The position numbers were made by a program, and so were the translations under genes. Positions 6,155-6,487 of a stretch of 6,487 nt of DNA are shown here, piece by piece. This stretch comes from an uncultured beta proteobacterium (GTDB taxonomy: Bacteria; Pseudomonadota; Gammaproteobacteria; Burkholderiales; Rhodocyclaceae): NCBI GenBank assembly GCA_903953145.1, contig CAJBIL010000449.1, forward strand, positions 1 through 6,487. Direction: 5' to 3'. Each line of letters starts with the position of its first letter. Position 1 is the first letter of the stretch. The notes under the pieces were generated by a model. It did not search any database. It saw nothing but the letters and a program-made list of their open reading frames with translations, and was not told the DNA's origin.

Positions 6155-6262
6155 TTATTACAAAATAAAATTAAAATGAATAATATTCCTATTGACAAAA
6201 TAGCTAAATGCTATACTTTTTTGACAATTAAACTCAAAAATCATACATTAAAAAATTTGCAT
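6155..6262. other. Very AT-rich noncoding stretch between the broken RND gene and the aldo/keto reductase 3' end
   Basis: These 108 bases hold no supportable gene. They contain two copies of TTGACA (6192-6197 and 6221-6226), a small hairpin (6200-6214) and A/T runs. They lie just downstream of the stop of the minus-strand gene and would be its 3' region in its own genome. Confidence 0.6.
6200..6222. terminator. Weak hairpin with T-run, possible terminator
   Basis: ATAGC (6200-6204) and GCTAT (6210-6214) pair around a 5-base loop, followed on the plus strand by AC and six T (6217-6222) and on the minus strand by TTTG. The stem is only 5 bp and AT-rich, so it is a poor intrinsic terminator. 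Its position about 50 bases past the stop of the minus-strand gene makes a role in ending that transcript possible. Confidence 0.2.
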
Positions 6263-6487
6263 TTAAACGGTAAAACTATAGTCATGATTTAATAATAACA
6301 TTGATTTATCATCAAGCGATTCAAAGCTTTGCTTCAATTCACTTAAATTACTTGCGCCTAACACCATCTTATAAATAAGGGGATTTTCATAAACAAAATG
6401 TAAGGCCAAAGCGGAAATGCTAACGCTTGTTTTTTTACAATAGACATTTAATTCTTTTGCTCTTTGTAAATCTCTAGCTGGAATCCA
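6263..6487 (-). CDS. Aldo/keto reductase family protein, C-terminal fragment
   Basis: The minus strand is open from the window edge to TAA at 6265-6263 and gives the last 74 residues of a protein. The sequence fits the C-terminal helices of aldo/keto reductases of the D-threo-aldose (L-fucose) dehydrogenase kind: a helix with AKELNVYCKK, then VSISALALHFVYENPLIYKMVLGASNLSEL, matching the family pattern in which an Ala/Leu-rich helix is followed by a hydrophobic strand ending in Gly-Ala/Met and Ser-x-x-Glu/Gln that contacts the NADP phosphate region. The catalytic Asp-Tyr-Lys-His and barrel are outside the window. Codons are strongly A/T-biased (many TTA, AAA, AAT), quite unlike the other genes here, so it comes from an AT-rich genome or island. 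Its link to this locus is doubtful because it begins just beyond the junction. Confidence 0.75.
   Translation of the reverse strand, partial: WIPARDLQRAKELNVYCKKTSVSISALALHFVYENPLIYKMVLGASNLSELKQSFESLDDKSMLLLNHDYSFTV

Noticed and set aside
6221..6249. Promoter-like pair TTGACA and TACATT with 17-base spacing on the plus strand
   Set aside because: It points into the 3' end of a convergent gene with no downstream open frame, and such matches arise often by chance in DNA of about 20% GC.
6149..6487. Insertion sequence or integron end at the junction
   Set aside because: No terminal inverted repeat, target duplication, transposase, integrase or attC-like structure could be seen in the 339 bases available.

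Overview
The window looks like chromosomal DNA of a betaproteobacterium, possibly near the Rhodocyclales or Nitrosomonadales. This is inferred from the style of the ThiC, RND and carbonic anhydrase proteins and from moderately high GC over bases 1 to about 6148. The last 340 bases are different DNA: about 19% GC by hand count in the noncoding part and about 30% in the coding part. They carry the 3' end of an unrelated gene.

Layout. Bases 1-719 (minus strand) hold the N-terminal part of thiC, the HMP-P synthase of thiamine biosynthesis, running off the left edge. Upstream of it, still on the minus strand, lies a TPP riboswitch (about 796-878). Its expression platform can be read by eye: an 11-bp helix hides the thiC Shine-Dalgarno, and a competing 13-bp helix uses the 3' part of the aptamer to free it. 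Bases 1012-2403 (plus strand, divergent from thiC) encode an exported protein with an N-terminal domain that looks like surface-adhesin protein E, a Pro/Ala/Lys/Glu linker, a His-rich stretch and an alpha-carbonic anhydrase domain. Bases 2443-2513 contain a good sigma70-type promoter whose -10 lies inside a 38-bp, nearly perfect inverted repeat, very probably the operator of the next gene.

Bases 2515-6154 are a three-gene efflux operon: a TetR-family regulator, a lipoprotein periplasmic adaptor (membrane fusion protein) and an inner-membrane RND permease. Each junction is a 4-base ATGA overlap. The expected logic is autorepression: the TetR protein binds the palindrome over its own promoter, and an inducer releases the whole pump operon. 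No outer-membrane channel gene is visible.

The RND gene breaks off after about 622 codons, roughly 60% of normal length, in the middle of its second periplasmic domain. At that point (about 6148/6149) the sequence switches abruptly to AT-rich DNA, and a minus-strand gene fragment there (6263-6487) reads as the C-terminus of an aldo/keto reductase. This is either a real insertion or rearrangement that destroyed the pump, or an assembly chimera. The sequence alone cannot decide, though a chimera is at least as likely. I found no RNA genes, CRISPR array or recognisable insertion sequence, and no clearly new defence or mobile system. The most informative parts are the riboswitch platform, the carbonic anhydrase architecture, the palindromic operator and the junction.
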